Positions 45,281-53,884 are shown, numbered from the stretch's first letter. The stretch is DNA of 64,000 nt from CALBTQ01 sp036725605 (GCA_036725605.1 DAIMDW010000007.1:1-64000); one strand, 5' to 3'. Made by a program: numbers and translations. The notes: a model not told the origin generated them from the sequence alone.

Positions 45281-45946
45281 CTACTGCGTGCCGATCTGCC
45301 CCAGGTAGGCCGCGATCTCCTTGGCCTCGGCGTCGGAGATGATCGTCGTCTTCGCCTGCATCCGCGCGACGACCGGCAGCCAATCCTGTTCGGTTTTGTA
45401 GCGATCCAGCGACCGCATCACCGGGCCGATGGGATGACACGCGCCGCATTTTTGCACGAACGTGCGCTCGATGGGCGGCAGGTTTTCCGGCCAATCGCCG
45501 GCCGACGCCGTGGGGGCGGCGACCGTTTCCTTCACCGTCGCCGGGCGATCGTCGTCGTCCATTCCCAGTTCCTTACCGCCGATCATCGCGACCGTGACGA
45601 AGGCGACGACCAGCAACAACGTGCCCAGGAAAAACAAGTTGCCGGCAAATTTCTTATAACGATGAGCGATGATGATTTTTATGGCCAGCAACGCCGCGGC
45701 GGCCAGCGCCAGGGTCGCGTGCAACCAGGCGGCAATGCCGAACAGGTTCGCATGGGCGAAGCGTCCCAACATGCCGAAAAAGAGCAGCGCAAAAAGCAAC
45801 GCGAACAAATAGCCGAACAGGCGATGCAGCCACAGCACGCGTTTTTTGTTTTCCGGTCCCTTCGGATTGCCGAGCACTTCGTACGCCAACAGCACCGCGA
45901 TCAGCGCGAACACTACCATCGTTATTGCCAGAATCATGGTCACCAT
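45281..45946 (-). CDS. Membrane protein with C-terminal cytochrome c domain
   Basis: A 221-residue protein with about four membrane helices (~1-115) and a periplasmic C-terminal domain carrying one heme c site (CGACH, ~residue 167). A late Met (RMQAKTTI) could be the distal ligand. A short Asp/Ala/Pro linker (~127-148) joins the two parts. It probably passes electrons at the inner membrane. GGAGG precedes the ATG. The upstream gene, 37 bases away, is a cytochrome-b5-like/DUF2231 membrane protein, so the pair may form one small redox unit. Confidence 0.78.
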   Translation of the reverse strand: MVTMILAITMVVFALIAVLLAYEVLGNPKGPENKKRVLWLHRLFGYLFALLFALLFFGMLGRFAHANLFGIAAWLHATLALAAAALLAIKIIIAHRYKKFAGNLFFLGTLLLVVAFVTVAMIGGKELGMDDDDRPATVKETVAAPTASAGDWPENLPPIERTFVQKCGACHPIGPVMRSLDRYKTEQDWLPVVARMQAKTTIISDAEAKEIAAYLGQIGTQ

Positions 45947-45983
45947 GCGGGGGATCCTCCTTTATTTTTTCACGAATCGGCGC

Positions 45984-46685
45984 TCAGTCGGGAAACGACA
46001 TGCTGCCGCCGAAGTAACCCATGGCCATCACCAGCACCGGCGTGACGGCATAGAGCGCGACGAAGGCCACCGTCGCCGCGCCGCCGCCGGTCAGCACCTG
46101 CGGTTGCAGGAAATGCCACACCGATAAAACGGCGCCGATGGCGATCAAGACAAGTGCGCCGAAAATTTTAAACAGAATCGGCCCGGTCCGTTTCAGATCG
46201 TAGTACAGCCACCACGATTGAAAACCGGTGAGCACCGAGAACGGCGCGGTCACCGTGCCCAGCACCGCCAGGAAAAACGCGGTTTGCTCGAAGGCCGGAT
46301 TTTTGAAAATCAGGTACAACAGCACGAAGAGAAAACCGCCCGTGAAAAAGGCGATCGGAAAATGCACCGCCACCGGGTGCGCGTGCCGTTTGACGATCGG
46401 GAATTTCGCGTACACCCAACTCAGCGGCCACGGATACGCGCGCTCCTCGACCTCCTGGTGGTACTCGCCGATCGGCTGAAATTTTTCGAACACTTCCGGC
46501 CCGTGCGGCGCGGCCTTCAACTCGACGGTCAGATCGTGGCCCGCTTCGTGGCGCATCATGTGCTTGCCGTTTTTCCAGCGCTTCGAGTCGCTCAGGTCGT
46601 AGACGCGTCCGTCGTGGGCGACGTAGGTTTTCTTGCCGTCCCGGCCGTTGTGCTCGGCGAGCTTTTCCCGATCGAACGAATCCAT
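45984..46685 (-). CDS. Cytochrome b5-like heme-binding domain fused to DUF2231 membrane region
   Basis: A 233-residue protein. The N-terminal ~75 residues match the bacterial b5-like heme/steroid-binding group (AHDGRVYDLSDSKRWKNGKH, then RHEAGHDLT and APHGPEVFEKF), with candidate axial histidines. The remaining part has four membrane helices of DUF2231 type (HPVAVHFPIAFFTGGF). It would bind heme b at the membrane and may donate to the adjacent cytochrome c. GGAGG is 5-6 bases before the ATG. Substrate and partner are not known. Confidence 0.8.
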   Translation of the reverse strand: MDSFDREKLAEHNGRDGKKTYVAHDGRVYDLSDSKRWKNGKHMMRHEAGHDLTVELKAAPHGPEVFEKFQPIGEYHQEVEERAYPWPLSWVYAKFPIVKRHAHPVAVHFPIAFFTGGFLFVLLYLIFKNPAFEQTAFFLAVLGTVTAPFSVLTGFQSWWLYYDLKRTGPILFKIFGALVLIAIGAVLSVWHFLQPQVLTGGGAATVAFVALYAVTPVLVMAMGYFGGSMSFPD

Positions 46686-47132
46686 CTGTCCTCCGGCGGG
46701 TGTTCTTTTTCTTTATGTTTCTTGAAGATAATTACGGGGCTTTACCAAAGTCAAGCGATACGGGGAAAAACAGGTTTTTCCTTTACCGGTTTATCGCGGC
46801 AGCCCTCATCCCCAACCGTTCTGCCGTAAGGAGAAGGGAGCCAAGGTTGTCATTAATGTCGTCCTTGGTGGCACTGATACGCCGAACGCAGTGAGGCTTA
46901 TCAGTGTTCTGCATGATTTTGAAAATCTCTCCACACAGCTTTCGCCAAGCGGCGAAAAGTGTGTGTGAGACTTATCAGTATTTGTTAAAACACTGATAAA
47001 CTAGCTCGTTTCACTAGCTCGCGTATCAGTGCCACCAAACATGGGTCATTTTCGGTGGACACTCAACCAGCCCGGGGTGAGGGAAAAAGATGACGATATG
47101 CATAAGAAAAAAAATGATATTTGCCAATCCGC
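46686..47132. other. Non-coding gap with nested repeats
   Basis: About 450 bases without a gene. The outer parts hold CCCTCATCCCC (near 46804) and its inverted partner CGGGGTGAGGG (near 47069), like two arms of a repeat family. Between them is a separate inverted-repeat element (46865-47038). Short frames here have no ribosome binding sites. Confidence 0.6.
46865..47038. repeat. Inverted-repeat element, 18-bp perfect ends
   Basis: The ends are perfect 18-bp inverted repeats: TTGGTGGCACTGATACGC (46865-46882) and its complement (47021-47038). A second inner pair, TTATCAGTGTT (46898-46908) and AACACTGATAA (46989-46999), is also perfect. The centre is a hairpin, CACAC plus TTTCGCC facing GGCGAAA plus GTGTG (46932-46968). 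The ATCAGT core occurs five times in either direction. It is non-coding and ~174 bases long, like a miniature inverted-repeat (MITE) element or a palindromic regulatory repeat. No clear target duplication is visible. Confidence 0.75.
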
Positions 47133-48344
47133 TCACGGCCAGGTCATTTTCACTTTGTCGGCCATGGCCTCGAACTGATACAGCAGCTTACGGTCGATCG
47201 CGCCGCCGGCGCGCCGGAAGCGCCGCCACTGCCAGTAAATGCGCGGCAGCGAGAGCATCAGCTTGCTCAGCAGCCACGGGTAGGACGGCAGGTTCCACAC
47301 GAAGTCGATCATCGTTTTATGGAAGGTCGGGCAGACGGTCATTTGTGTGAACAGACGGTCGATGTTGCGCGGCGAGTACAGATACTTCGCGGCCCACGCG
47401 CCCCAACGCAGATGGCGGCCGAAGGCCTTGCGCCACGCCTGATCGTACTGCGCGCGCCGCTCGGCGAGAAACGCCTCGGCCAGCAACTCCGCCGACCAGA
47501 CCGCATAAAGGATTCCCTCGCCGGTCAGCGTGTCGCAGAAACCGGCCGCGTCGCCGATCAACGCCCAATTCGGCCCGATGCGCGGCTCGCGATAGGCCGC
47601 CTTGTCCTTCATGTACGGCAGCAGCGCGCCTTGCATTGTGTTGTAGGGCCGCCGGCCCGGATAGTAGCGCGCGAGGAATCGCTCCAACGCCGGTTTGATC
47701 TGATGCCCGCGCTCCATCGCCCCGGCGCCGACGCACAAATATTTCCTTCGCGGGAAACTCCACACGTAGCCGGGGAAGGGCGTCACTTCCATCAGCACCG
47801 GATCGGCCGGGCCGCCTTCGTAGAACTGGACGATCGAGGTCAGCGTACGCTCGGCCGGCAGCGGTCCGAGAAAATACCGCCGCACCAGGCTGTGCACGCC
47901 GTCGGCGCCGACCACGAAGCTCGTGTAGAAATCCTCGTTGGCCGTCGCCAACCGCAGCTTGGAGCCCCAGGTTTCGACCTTTTCCACCGCGAGCGGATAG
48001 TGCACCGCGCCCGCCTCGACGGCCTTGGCGAGCATCAGCGCGGAAAGGTCCTTGCGGTCCACGATGTACAGCGGGTGCCCTTCGCTGACCACCCAGAAAT
48101 GATTGCCCGGCGAAATCTGCAGACTGTGGCTGACCTCGTTGCGCGCCAGCGCGGCGTCGGTCAGCAGCGGAAAACGCGACCAGGCCTTGTGCGTGATGCC
48201 GCCGCCGCAGGGCTTTTCCCACGGGGCTTTGGGGTCGAACAAGGCGACCTTCACGCCCGCCGCAGCCAGACGGTACGCCAGGTAGGCGCCGGCCGGACCG
48301 GCCCCGATGATCGCCAGGTCGAATGGTTTGGTCGGTGACTGCAT
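47133..48344 (-). CDS. Geranylgeranyl reductase family FAD-dependent oxidoreductase
   Basis: A 403-residue flavoprotein. The FAD-binding GAGPAGAYLAYRLA is at the N-terminus, then PCGGGIT (the family signature) and GDAAGFCDTLTGEGI. These enzymes reduce double bonds of polyprenyl chains in chlorophylls, quinones or membrane lipids. An in-frame ATG at 48407 would extend into the intergenic gap, so the start chosen is ATG 48344; no strong ribosome binding site is visible there. It lies 69 bases downstream of the outer-membrane barrel gene and may belong to that operon. The polyprenyl substrate is not known. Confidence 0.8.
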   Translation of the reverse strand: MQSPTKPFDLAIIGAGPAGAYLAYRLAAAGVKVALFDPKAPWEKPCGGGITHKAWSRFPLLTDAALARNEVSHSLQISPGNHFWVVSEGHPLYIVDRKDLSALMLAKAVEAGAVHYPLAVEKVETWGSKLRLATANEDFYTSFVVGADGVHSLVRRYFLGPLPAERTLTSIVQFYEGGPADPVLMEVTPFPGYVWSFPRRKYLCVGAGAMERGHQIKPALERFLARYYPGRRPYNTMQGALLPYMKDKAAYREPRIGPNWALIGDAAGFCDTLTGEGILYAVWSAELLAEAFLAERRAQYDQAWRKAFGRHLRWGAWAAKYLYSPRNIDRLFTQMTVCPTFHKTMIDFVWNLPSYPWLLSKLMLSLPRIYWQWRRFRRAGGAIDRKLLYQFEAMADKVKMTWP

Positions 48345-48413
48345 TGGGACTTGATGTAGCCTATCCCGCGGCAATAGACAAGACGATAACGCCGGGAACG
48401 AAGTCAAAAAACG

Positions 48414-49676
48414 CTAAAAGCGGATCCAATCGGGGCGCGGCGTGGTCAGCGCTACGCGCAACGTGACGCGATGGGCGTACAAATCCTGGGTGCCGCCGTC
48501 GGCCGTTTCGCCTTGTTGCTGCAGGTAGGAATAGGCCACGCCGGTGCCCAGCCAGTTGAAAACGAAGTAGTTGATGCCCGCGCCGGCGCGCCAGGCGTCG
48601 ATGTCGGCGGCGGGCTGCAGGTAGTTGGTGTAACCGCCTTCCTGGACCGTCTGAAAGCGGCGCGTCCAGTTTTCTTCCACGTGCCCGGCGACGGTCTGGG
48701 TCAGCACCGCGCCGGCCAGCCCGTGCGCCGGGGCGACCGTGCGGTTGTAGGTCAGCGTCGAGCGCACGCGCCAGAAGAGCTTGGTCAGGTCGACGCGCTG
48801 GTACCAGTCGGGTTCGGTCAGTTGGTACACGTGGTTGATGTCCTGGCAGGGCATGATCACGCCGGAGCGGAACTCGAACGACAGCGAGGGCGTCGCTTGG
48901 TAGAACAAGCCCGCGCCGTAGATGTGCGTGTCGAAGTCGTTCTCGCCGTCCAGGTTCATGGGGAAGGACGGGTCCATCGCGTATTCGTCGTCCCACATGC
49001 TGCGCAGGAAATCGTAGTGCGGCGAAAACAGCGCGCGGTTGTAGTTGTAAAACACGAGGAAGCGATAGGCCGGCGACAACTGCCGGTTCCAGGTCAGGGC
49101 GAACTGATGCTCGACCGTATCGTTGAGGTTGTCCTCGCGGTATTCCGTGGTGCGGAAGCCGTAACCGGTTTCCAGGTTGGAGATGCGCGAGAAGACGATC
49201 TGCGAGCCGATGCCGATACGGTTGGCGATCGACTCGGTGCGCAGCGATTCGATGTCCTGCTGTTGCGCGCCGCCGAAGGGTCGGTCGCGCGGATCGGTGA
49301 AGAAGGTCAGTTCGTCCAGCAGCATCAGCCGCCAGCGCGGATTGACCCAGAACGCCCAGCCCAACCCGGCCTCGTAGTATTCAGGCATGCCGTCGTGTTC
49401 GTCGTATTCGAAATAGTGACGAAACGCGGCCGACGCGCCGATGAACGCCTCGGTGCGGTAGCTGTCGTAGCGCAGACGCAGACCGGGAATCGCCGTAATC
49501 GAGTAATCGGCGATTTTGTCTTCTTCGGCGTCCTCGGGGGTGAGCAGCAGGTTGTCGGTCCATTCGCCCATGAACACGAACGACGGCAGCAACGTAAAGC
49601 GGTTGGCCGCCTGCGCCGGGGCGACCGACGCGAGCAACACGGCGAACAAAAACGCGGCGAGGATCCGCTTGGTCAC
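48414..49676 (-). CDS. Outer-membrane beta-barrel protein of exopolysaccharide locus
   Basis: A 420-residue protein starting at GTG behind AGGAG, with a signal peptide (cleavage near AQAA). The remainder is alternating polar/hydrophobic strands with aromatic ends, and the chain finishes with Phe, the outer-membrane barrel signature. Family resemblance is to the exosortase/PEP-CTERM-associated outer-membrane protein group (BBP2-like). The position after the Wza-like lipoprotein suggests it helps pass polysaccharide through the outer membrane. It is not a typical Wzi. Confidence 0.75.
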   Translation of the reverse strand: MTKRILAAFLFAVLLASVAPAQAANRFTLLPSFVFMGEWTDNLLLTPEDAEEDKIADYSITAIPGLRLRYDSYRTEAFIGASAAFRHYFEYDEHDGMPEYYEAGLGWAFWVNPRWRLMLLDELTFFTDPRDRPFGGAQQQDIESLRTESIANRIGIGSQIVFSRISNLETGYGFRTTEYREDNLNDTVEHQFALTWNRQLSPAYRFLVFYNYNRALFSPHYDFLRSMWDDEYAMDPSFPMNLDGENDFDTHIYGAGLFYQATPSLSFEFRSGVIMPCQDINHVYQLTEPDWYQRVDLTKLFWRVRSTLTYNRTVAPAHGLAGAVLTQTVAGHVEENWTRRFQTVQEGGYTNYLQPAADIDAWRAGAGINYFVFNWLGTGVAYSYLQQQGETADGGTQDLYAHRVTLRVALTTPRPDWIRF

Positions 49677-49684
49677 CGTTTCTC

Positions 49685-50470
49685 CTACGGAATGACGATG
49701 GTGTCGCCCGGCTGCAACGGCACGTCGGGCTGATCGCCGTCCACGATGTCGTTGTAATTCACTTTGATGCGCTGCGAGCCGCCCGCGACGTTGCGCAGGA
49801 TGATGATCGCGCCGCGGTCGGCGAACTCGGTGAAGCCGCCGGCGAGGCTGATCGCCTGCACGAGCGTCGTGCGGCCGCTGATCGGGTAGGTTCCGGGATT
49901 GGTCACCATGCCCTGCACGAAGATCTTATAGCTGTTGACCTGCGCCACGATCACGGTCACTTCCGGATTGGAGATGTATTTGACGAACGCTTTTTCCAGC
50001 ACGCCTTTCAGTTCGTCGGCGGTCATGCCCGCGGCGGGAATGTCGCCCAGCAGCGGCAACGTGATGCGCCCGTCGGGCCGCACCGGCACCTCGCGGGTCA
50101 GTTCGCTGTTTTTCCAGACGTTGATGCTCAGCACGTCACCCGGGCCGATGATGAATTCCTGACCGGACGCCTGCTGGTGCATCGGATAGCTGCTGACGTA
50201 GGGCGCCAGCGTGCCGCCGCGTTCCACCCAAACGCTGACCGCGGTCGGCGTCGCGGTGGATTCTCCGGGCTGCCAACTGACCGTGCCGTCCGGCGCGACA
50301 AACAACGTTTTGACCAATTCGTCGCCGGCGAAGTATTTGATCACCATGCGGTCGCCCACCGCGATGCGGCCGGAGACCGTCTGCTGGTCGGGCACGACCG
50401 TCGTACTCACGCCGCTGCACGCGGCGAACAATAGACTGATGCCGATCAGGATCAACAATGACTTACGCAT
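49685..50470 (-). CDS. Polysaccharide export lipoprotein (Wza/OPX-like)
   Basis: A 261-residue lipoprotein (lipobox FAAC, Cys18). An N-terminal insert of ~60 residues resembles an SH3-like or beta domain, then the Poly_export motif (IIGPGDVLSINVWKNSELT, VRPDGRITLPLLG) and one SLBB unit (IFVQGMVTNPGTYPISG). OPX proteins form periplasmic and outer-membrane polysaccharide conduits. The N-terminal insert is unusual for a short OPX. It lies between the tyrosine kinase and barrel genes, spaced 15 and 8 bases. AGGGAGGGT lies upstream of the ATG. Confidence 0.88.
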   Translation of the reverse strand: MRKSLLILIGISLLFAACSGVSTTVVPDQQTVSGRIAVGDRMVIKYFAGDELVKTLFVAPDGTVSWQPGESTATPTAVSVWVERGGTLAPYVSSYPMHQQASGQEFIIGPGDVLSINVWKNSELTREVPVRPDGRITLPLLGDIPAAGMTADELKGVLEKAFVKYISNPEVTVIVAQVNSYKIFVQGMVTNPGTYPISGRTTLVQAISLAGGFTEFADRGAIIILRNVAGGSQRIKVNYNDIVDGDQPDVPLQPGDTIVIP

Positions 50471-50485
50471 CGAAGCGAACCCTCC

Positions 50486-52393
50486 CTAGGATTGGGGATT
50501 GGCCGGAGTCACCACCGAACGCGGCTTGGTCGGCTTGCCGTAATGGCCATAGCCGTATCCGTAACCGTAGCCGTAACCGTACTTGCCGCCGCGCGCGATC
50601 GCCAACCGCCCATCGATATCGTTAAGCACGATGCCCAACACCGGTTTTTGATACAGGTCGTTCAAGGCGCGCGCCACCACCTCGCGTGGCGTGGCGCGGG
50701 CTTTGATCGCCAAAATGACGCCGTCGACCATGTTGGCCAATTGCACCGTATCGGGAATCGGAATAATCGGCGGAGAATCGATGATCACGTAGTGGAACAT
50801 GCCCCGGGCCTGATCGAGCATCGCTTCCATCTTCGGCCCGGTCAAAAGCGCGATGGGGTCCATGGGAATCTCGCCGGCCGGCATGACGTACAACCGCTCG
50901 AGCTCGTAGTGAAAAAACGCCTTGTTGAAGGGGCACTTGCCCTCCAGCACCTGGGCGAGACCGAGGTCCTTTTCAATGCCCAGCACCTTGTCGACCTTCG
51001 GCTGACGCAGGTCGGCGTCGATCAGCAGCACGCGCACGCCCGGTTCCTGAGCGATGGTCGCGGCCAGGTTGATGCTGGTGATCGTCTTGCCTTCCTGCGG
51101 CAGGCTGCTGGTCACGATCATCTGGCGCACGGAGTTGGCCTCGGCGATGCCGACCAGCTTGTTCCACATTACGTGGTAGTGGCGCACCGCGGCCGGATCG
51201 TCGCCGAGAATCGCCGGGATCATCTCTTTGTCGGTCTTGTGCGAAATGCGCACGATCTCGACGCGGTCGGGAAGGTCGACCACGGCGGGCAACGGCCGGC
51301 GCGACGCCGACAGCTTGCGCTTTTTGATCTTGCGCACCTTGCGGACCTTCTGCTCGACCTGCCGCCCGTCGGGCAACTGCACCAAACGCCGGACGATGCG
51401 CACTTCCTGGCGCTCCTCCGGCTCGTCGGGTTCGTATTCCCGCTCGACCGGAGCCGGTGCGGGCACGGCCGCCATCGGTTGCGCCGCGATCGGTTGCGCC
51501 GGCGCGGTGGCGGGCTGATAGGCGGCGGGCTGATAGGCGGCGGGCGCCGGGACCTCGTCGGGGATATCCTCGACCATCTCGTCGGTCGGGATCTCCATCA
51601 GGTCCTCGTAGGTCTCGCGGATGATTTCCTCGTCGATCGTCCGTTTCTTGCGCGACAGGCCGATGAGCATCGCGTTGTCGCAGATCGTGTTGATCAGACG
51701 CGGCAGGCCTTTCGAATAGCGGTAGATCAGGTCGATCGCTTCTTCACTGAAGATGTCCTGCCGATCGGCGCCGGCCTGCGTCAGGCGGTGATTGATGTAA
51801 GACTTGGTGTCTTTGTAGCTCAGCGCCTGGATTTCGGTGCGCAGGTTGATGCGCTGCTTGAGCTGCCGGAACTTGTGGCTGTTGAGAATGTGCTTCAACT
51901 CGGGCTGACCGACGAGGATGATCTGCAGCAGCTTGCTGGTGCGCGTTTCGAAGTTGGTCAGAAACACGACCTCGTTGAAGATCTCCTCGGTCAGGTTGTG
52001 CGCCTCGTCGAGAATCACGATCGTCTTTTTGCCTTCGTCCAGCCGCTTTTCGAGGTACTTGCGCAGCACCAGGGCCGTTTCGGCGCGGTCGGACGGTTTT
52101 TCCTCGATGCCGTAATCGGCGAACATGTAGCGATACAGGCTGATCGAATCGACGTGGGTGTCGAAAAGAATCGATATTTTCGCGTCTTCTTCCACCTGTG
52201 AGAGCAGGGTGTAGATCATCGTCGTTTTACCGACGCCGACCTCGCCGGTCACCACCATCAGGCATTTGCGCTCCTGGATGCCGTAGAGCATCTGCGCCAA
52301 CGCCTCGTGGTGGCTGCTGGACATGAAGACGAATTCGGGGTCCGGCGTAATTGAAAAAGGAAGCTTTTTTAATCCGTAAAAATCCGTGTACAA
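50486..52393 (-). CDS. Fusion of ExeA-like AAA ATPase and CpsD/BY-type tyrosine kinase
   Basis: About 635 residues. TTG 52393 is the proposed start: it follows GGGAGA and gives the conserved YTDFYGLKKLPF N-terminus; an ATG at 52528 lies upstream of the likely promoter. Residues ~1-270 are an ExeA/GspA-type AAA ATPase (Walker A GEVGVGKT 50-57, Walker B VILDEAH ~126-132). A Pro/Ala and basic linker (~280-370) leads to a BY-kinase (Walker A SLPQEGKT 430-437, A' VLLIDADLRQP, Walker B VIIDSPP) ending in a tyrosine-rich GYGYGYGY tail (Y605-Y618). BY-kinases control capsule/EPS polymer length through tail phosphorylation. In XrtA-linked loci the two proteins are normally separate. Confidence 0.88.
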   Translation of the reverse strand: MYTDFYGLKKLPFSITPDPEFVFMSSSHHEALAQMLYGIQERKCLMVVTGEVGVGKTTMIYTLLSQVEEDAKISILFDTHVDSISLYRYMFADYGIEEKPSDRAETALVLRKYLEKRLDEGKKTIVILDEAHNLTEEIFNEVVFLTNFETRTSKLLQIILVGQPELKHILNSHKFRQLKQRINLRTEIQALSYKDTKSYINHRLTQAGADRQDIFSEEAIDLIYRYSKGLPRLINTICDNAMLIGLSRKKRTIDEEIIRETYEDLMEIPTDEMVEDIPDEVPAPAAYQPAAYQPATAPAQPIAAQPMAAVPAPAPVEREYEPDEPEERQEVRIVRRLVQLPDGRQVEQKVRKVRKIKKRKLSASRRPLPAVVDLPDRVEIVRISHKTDKEMIPAILGDDPAAVRHYHVMWNKLVGIAEANSVRQMIVTSSLPQEGKTITSINLAATIAQEPGVRVLLIDADLRQPKVDKVLGIEKDLGLAQVLEGKCPFNKAFFHYELERLYVMPAGEIPMDPIALLTGPKMEAMLDQARGMFHYVIIDSPPIIPIPDTVQLANMVDGVILAIKARATPREVVARALNDLYQKPVLGIVLNDIDGRLAIARGGKYGYGYGYGYGYGHYGKPTKPRSVVTPANPQS

Positions 52394-52427
52394 GCGCGTC
52401 TCCCTACTCACCTGAAAAAGTACGTCG

Positions 52428-52456
52428 GTGGTACCATGCGCCCTATTGGATGTCAA
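52428..52456 (-). promoter_or_regulatory. Probable promoter of the exopolysaccharide operon
   Basis: Minus strand: TTGACA (52456-52451), 17-base spacer, TACCAC (52433-52428). The -35 is consensus but the -10 is weak. Transcription would start near 52421, 28 bases before the TTG start, and this argues against the ATG at 52528. Confidence 0.4.
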
Positions 52457-52802
52457 GCATTCGGGGCGCAGAGACCGGACAAACAAAAAGTTCTTTTGTG
52501 TGTTATCGGTCAAACCCAATGAATTCATTATAGTTTACCATATTTTGCCGAAGAATGCACCATCGGATACAACATCTTGCCGAAAAAGTCTTTATGACAC
52601 GGTAGCTTGTCGTTCGTGCTTCAAGCGATCCGTCAAGTTACGATCCTCAACTGCACTTATAGCCAATATAATTGATTTAATTGATTTTTCTCTTGCAAAT
52701 TGCCTATGGATCGGCTAACAAATCACCAGTTGAGAGGTCTTGTTTAGCGGCGAACACACCTTGATCGATCTACCGATCGGGTCGGCTATTAGAGGACGTT
52801 GC
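52457..52802. other. AT-rich intergenic region
   Basis: About 350 bases between the divergent BY-kinase operon and the VOC gene, clearly more AT-rich than neighbours. A TATAAT at 52667-52672 on the plus strand has no good -35. No gene is supported. AGAGGA at 52791 is the VOC ribosome binding site. Confidence 0.4.
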
Positions 52803-53174
52803 ATGATCAATCATGGCCGGGGGATTCTTGTTTGGTTGGGTGTGAGTGATCTGGCCAAAACGTGCGATTTCTACGCCGAGACGCTTGGCCTGGAAATGAT
52901 GCACATGGACATGCAATCGGGCTGGGCCGAGTTCGTTCATCCCAACTGCCAAACCCGCATCGCCTTCGTGGAAACCGATCCCGATGAAATTCAGCCCTCC
53001 GGCGGCGCCTCGCTGGTCTTCGACGTGCCCGACCTCGAAGAGAGCATGAAGAAGCTGGAGAAGGCCGGCGTGCCGTTCCTCACCGGCATCATCAGCATGA
53101 ACGGCCACTCCTTCGCCACCTTCATCGATCCGGACGGCAACAACCTCCAGTTGCGCGAATACCAGGACGAGTAA
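52803..53174 (+). CDS. Glyoxalase/VOC-superfamily protein
   Basis: A 123-residue vicinal-oxygen-chelate protein made of two beta-alpha-beta-beta-beta units. VWLGVSDLAKTCDFYAETLGLEM is the first unit, and FATFIDPDGNNLQLREYQ the end. The ATG at 52803 follows AGAGGA; an earlier frame extends upstream without support. A metal ligand Glu is visible in the last strand, but His positions are not clear, so the reaction is not known. It stands alone, between the AT-rich gap and the Asp-rich lipoprotein. Confidence 0.85.
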   Translation: MINHGRGILVWLGVSDLAKTCDFYAETLGLEMMHMDMQSGWAEFVHPNCQTRIAFVETDPDEIQPSGGASLVFDVPDLEESMKKLEKAGVPFLTGIISMNGHSFATFIDPDGNNLQLREYQDE

Positions 53175-53281
53175 GCCGGGAGTTACGCGCCCGCCTTCTC
53201 TTTGAATAATCCTTTTCTCCTTGCAGTTGCCGCCCAAGAGCGATACGATTATTTCCCGAATCGGATTGTGGAGGTCGGCTG

Positions 53282-53884
53282 ATGAAATCGAAATGGCTGG
53301 TGATTCTGTTTGTCCTTCTGTGTTGTCTGGCGGTCCCGTTTTTCGCTTGCGACGACGACGATGACGACAACGACGATTCCGTTGATGACGATCAAGCTGA
53401 TGACGACGACGATGATACAGGCGATGACGACACGAGCGTTGACGATGACACTTCCGACGATGATACGGGAGACGATGACAGCATCGACGATGACACGGAC
53501 GTCGATCATGCGCCGGTCATTACCGAGTACTACTGTGATCCGGACCCGCCCATATATAGCGAAGTCGAAGGCTACGGGATGGTTTGGCATACCAACGAGA
53601 CTTTTTATCTATGTGATGAAGACAATGATTTGCTGCCGGACGGCAATCTTGTCCATGATATTGAGCAACCCTTCGAAGACGTTTTTTACCCGCTGACGAT
53701 TTTTCACGATCCGCCGGAAACCGATCTGGCCAATGCCGGCGACTGTACGCAACCGGTTAAAATATTTCTTATCTTTTACACGCCGGAGGAACCGCCGAGC
53801 GGCGAACATTGCGCGGATTTCTACGTGGAGGACAGCGCCGGCAACCGGTCGGAAAAGGTTTCGCTGTGCTTCACCATGCCCTGA
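53282..53884 (+). CDS. Lipoprotein with Asp-rich N-terminal linker
   Basis: A 200-residue protein. The signal peptide ends in FFAC, a lipobox-like site (Cys23), followed immediately by ~55 residues dominated by Asp with Thr, Ser and Gly (blocks of DDDT). The globular C-terminal ~120 residues have four or more Cys (YYCDP, YLCDE, GDCT, EHCADF, LCFTMP) and a beta-rich look, perhaps disulfide-bonded and Ig-like. It resembles the tail of the IPT lipoprotein at 26152, but here the acidic stretch is next to the lipid anchor, acting as a spacer from the membrane. Family not recognised. No strong ribosome binding site other than GGAGG at 53271. Confidence 0.75.
   Translation: MKSKWLVILFVLLCCLAVPFFACDDDDDDNDDSVDDDQADDDDDDTGDDDTSVDDDTSDDDTGDDDSIDDDTDVDHAPVITEYYCDPDPPIYSEVEGYGMVWHTNETFYLCDEDNDLLPDGNLVHDIEQPFEDVFYPLTIFHDPPETDLANAGDCTQPVKIFLIFYTPEEPPSGEHCADFYVEDSAGNRSEKVSLCFTMP

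Noticed and set aside
52394..52528. ATG start at 52528 for the BY-kinase gene
   Set aside because: The extra ~45 residues are not like ExeA family proteins, and a TTGACA promoter lies between this ATG and the conserved N-terminus. TTG 52393 has a good ribosome binding site.
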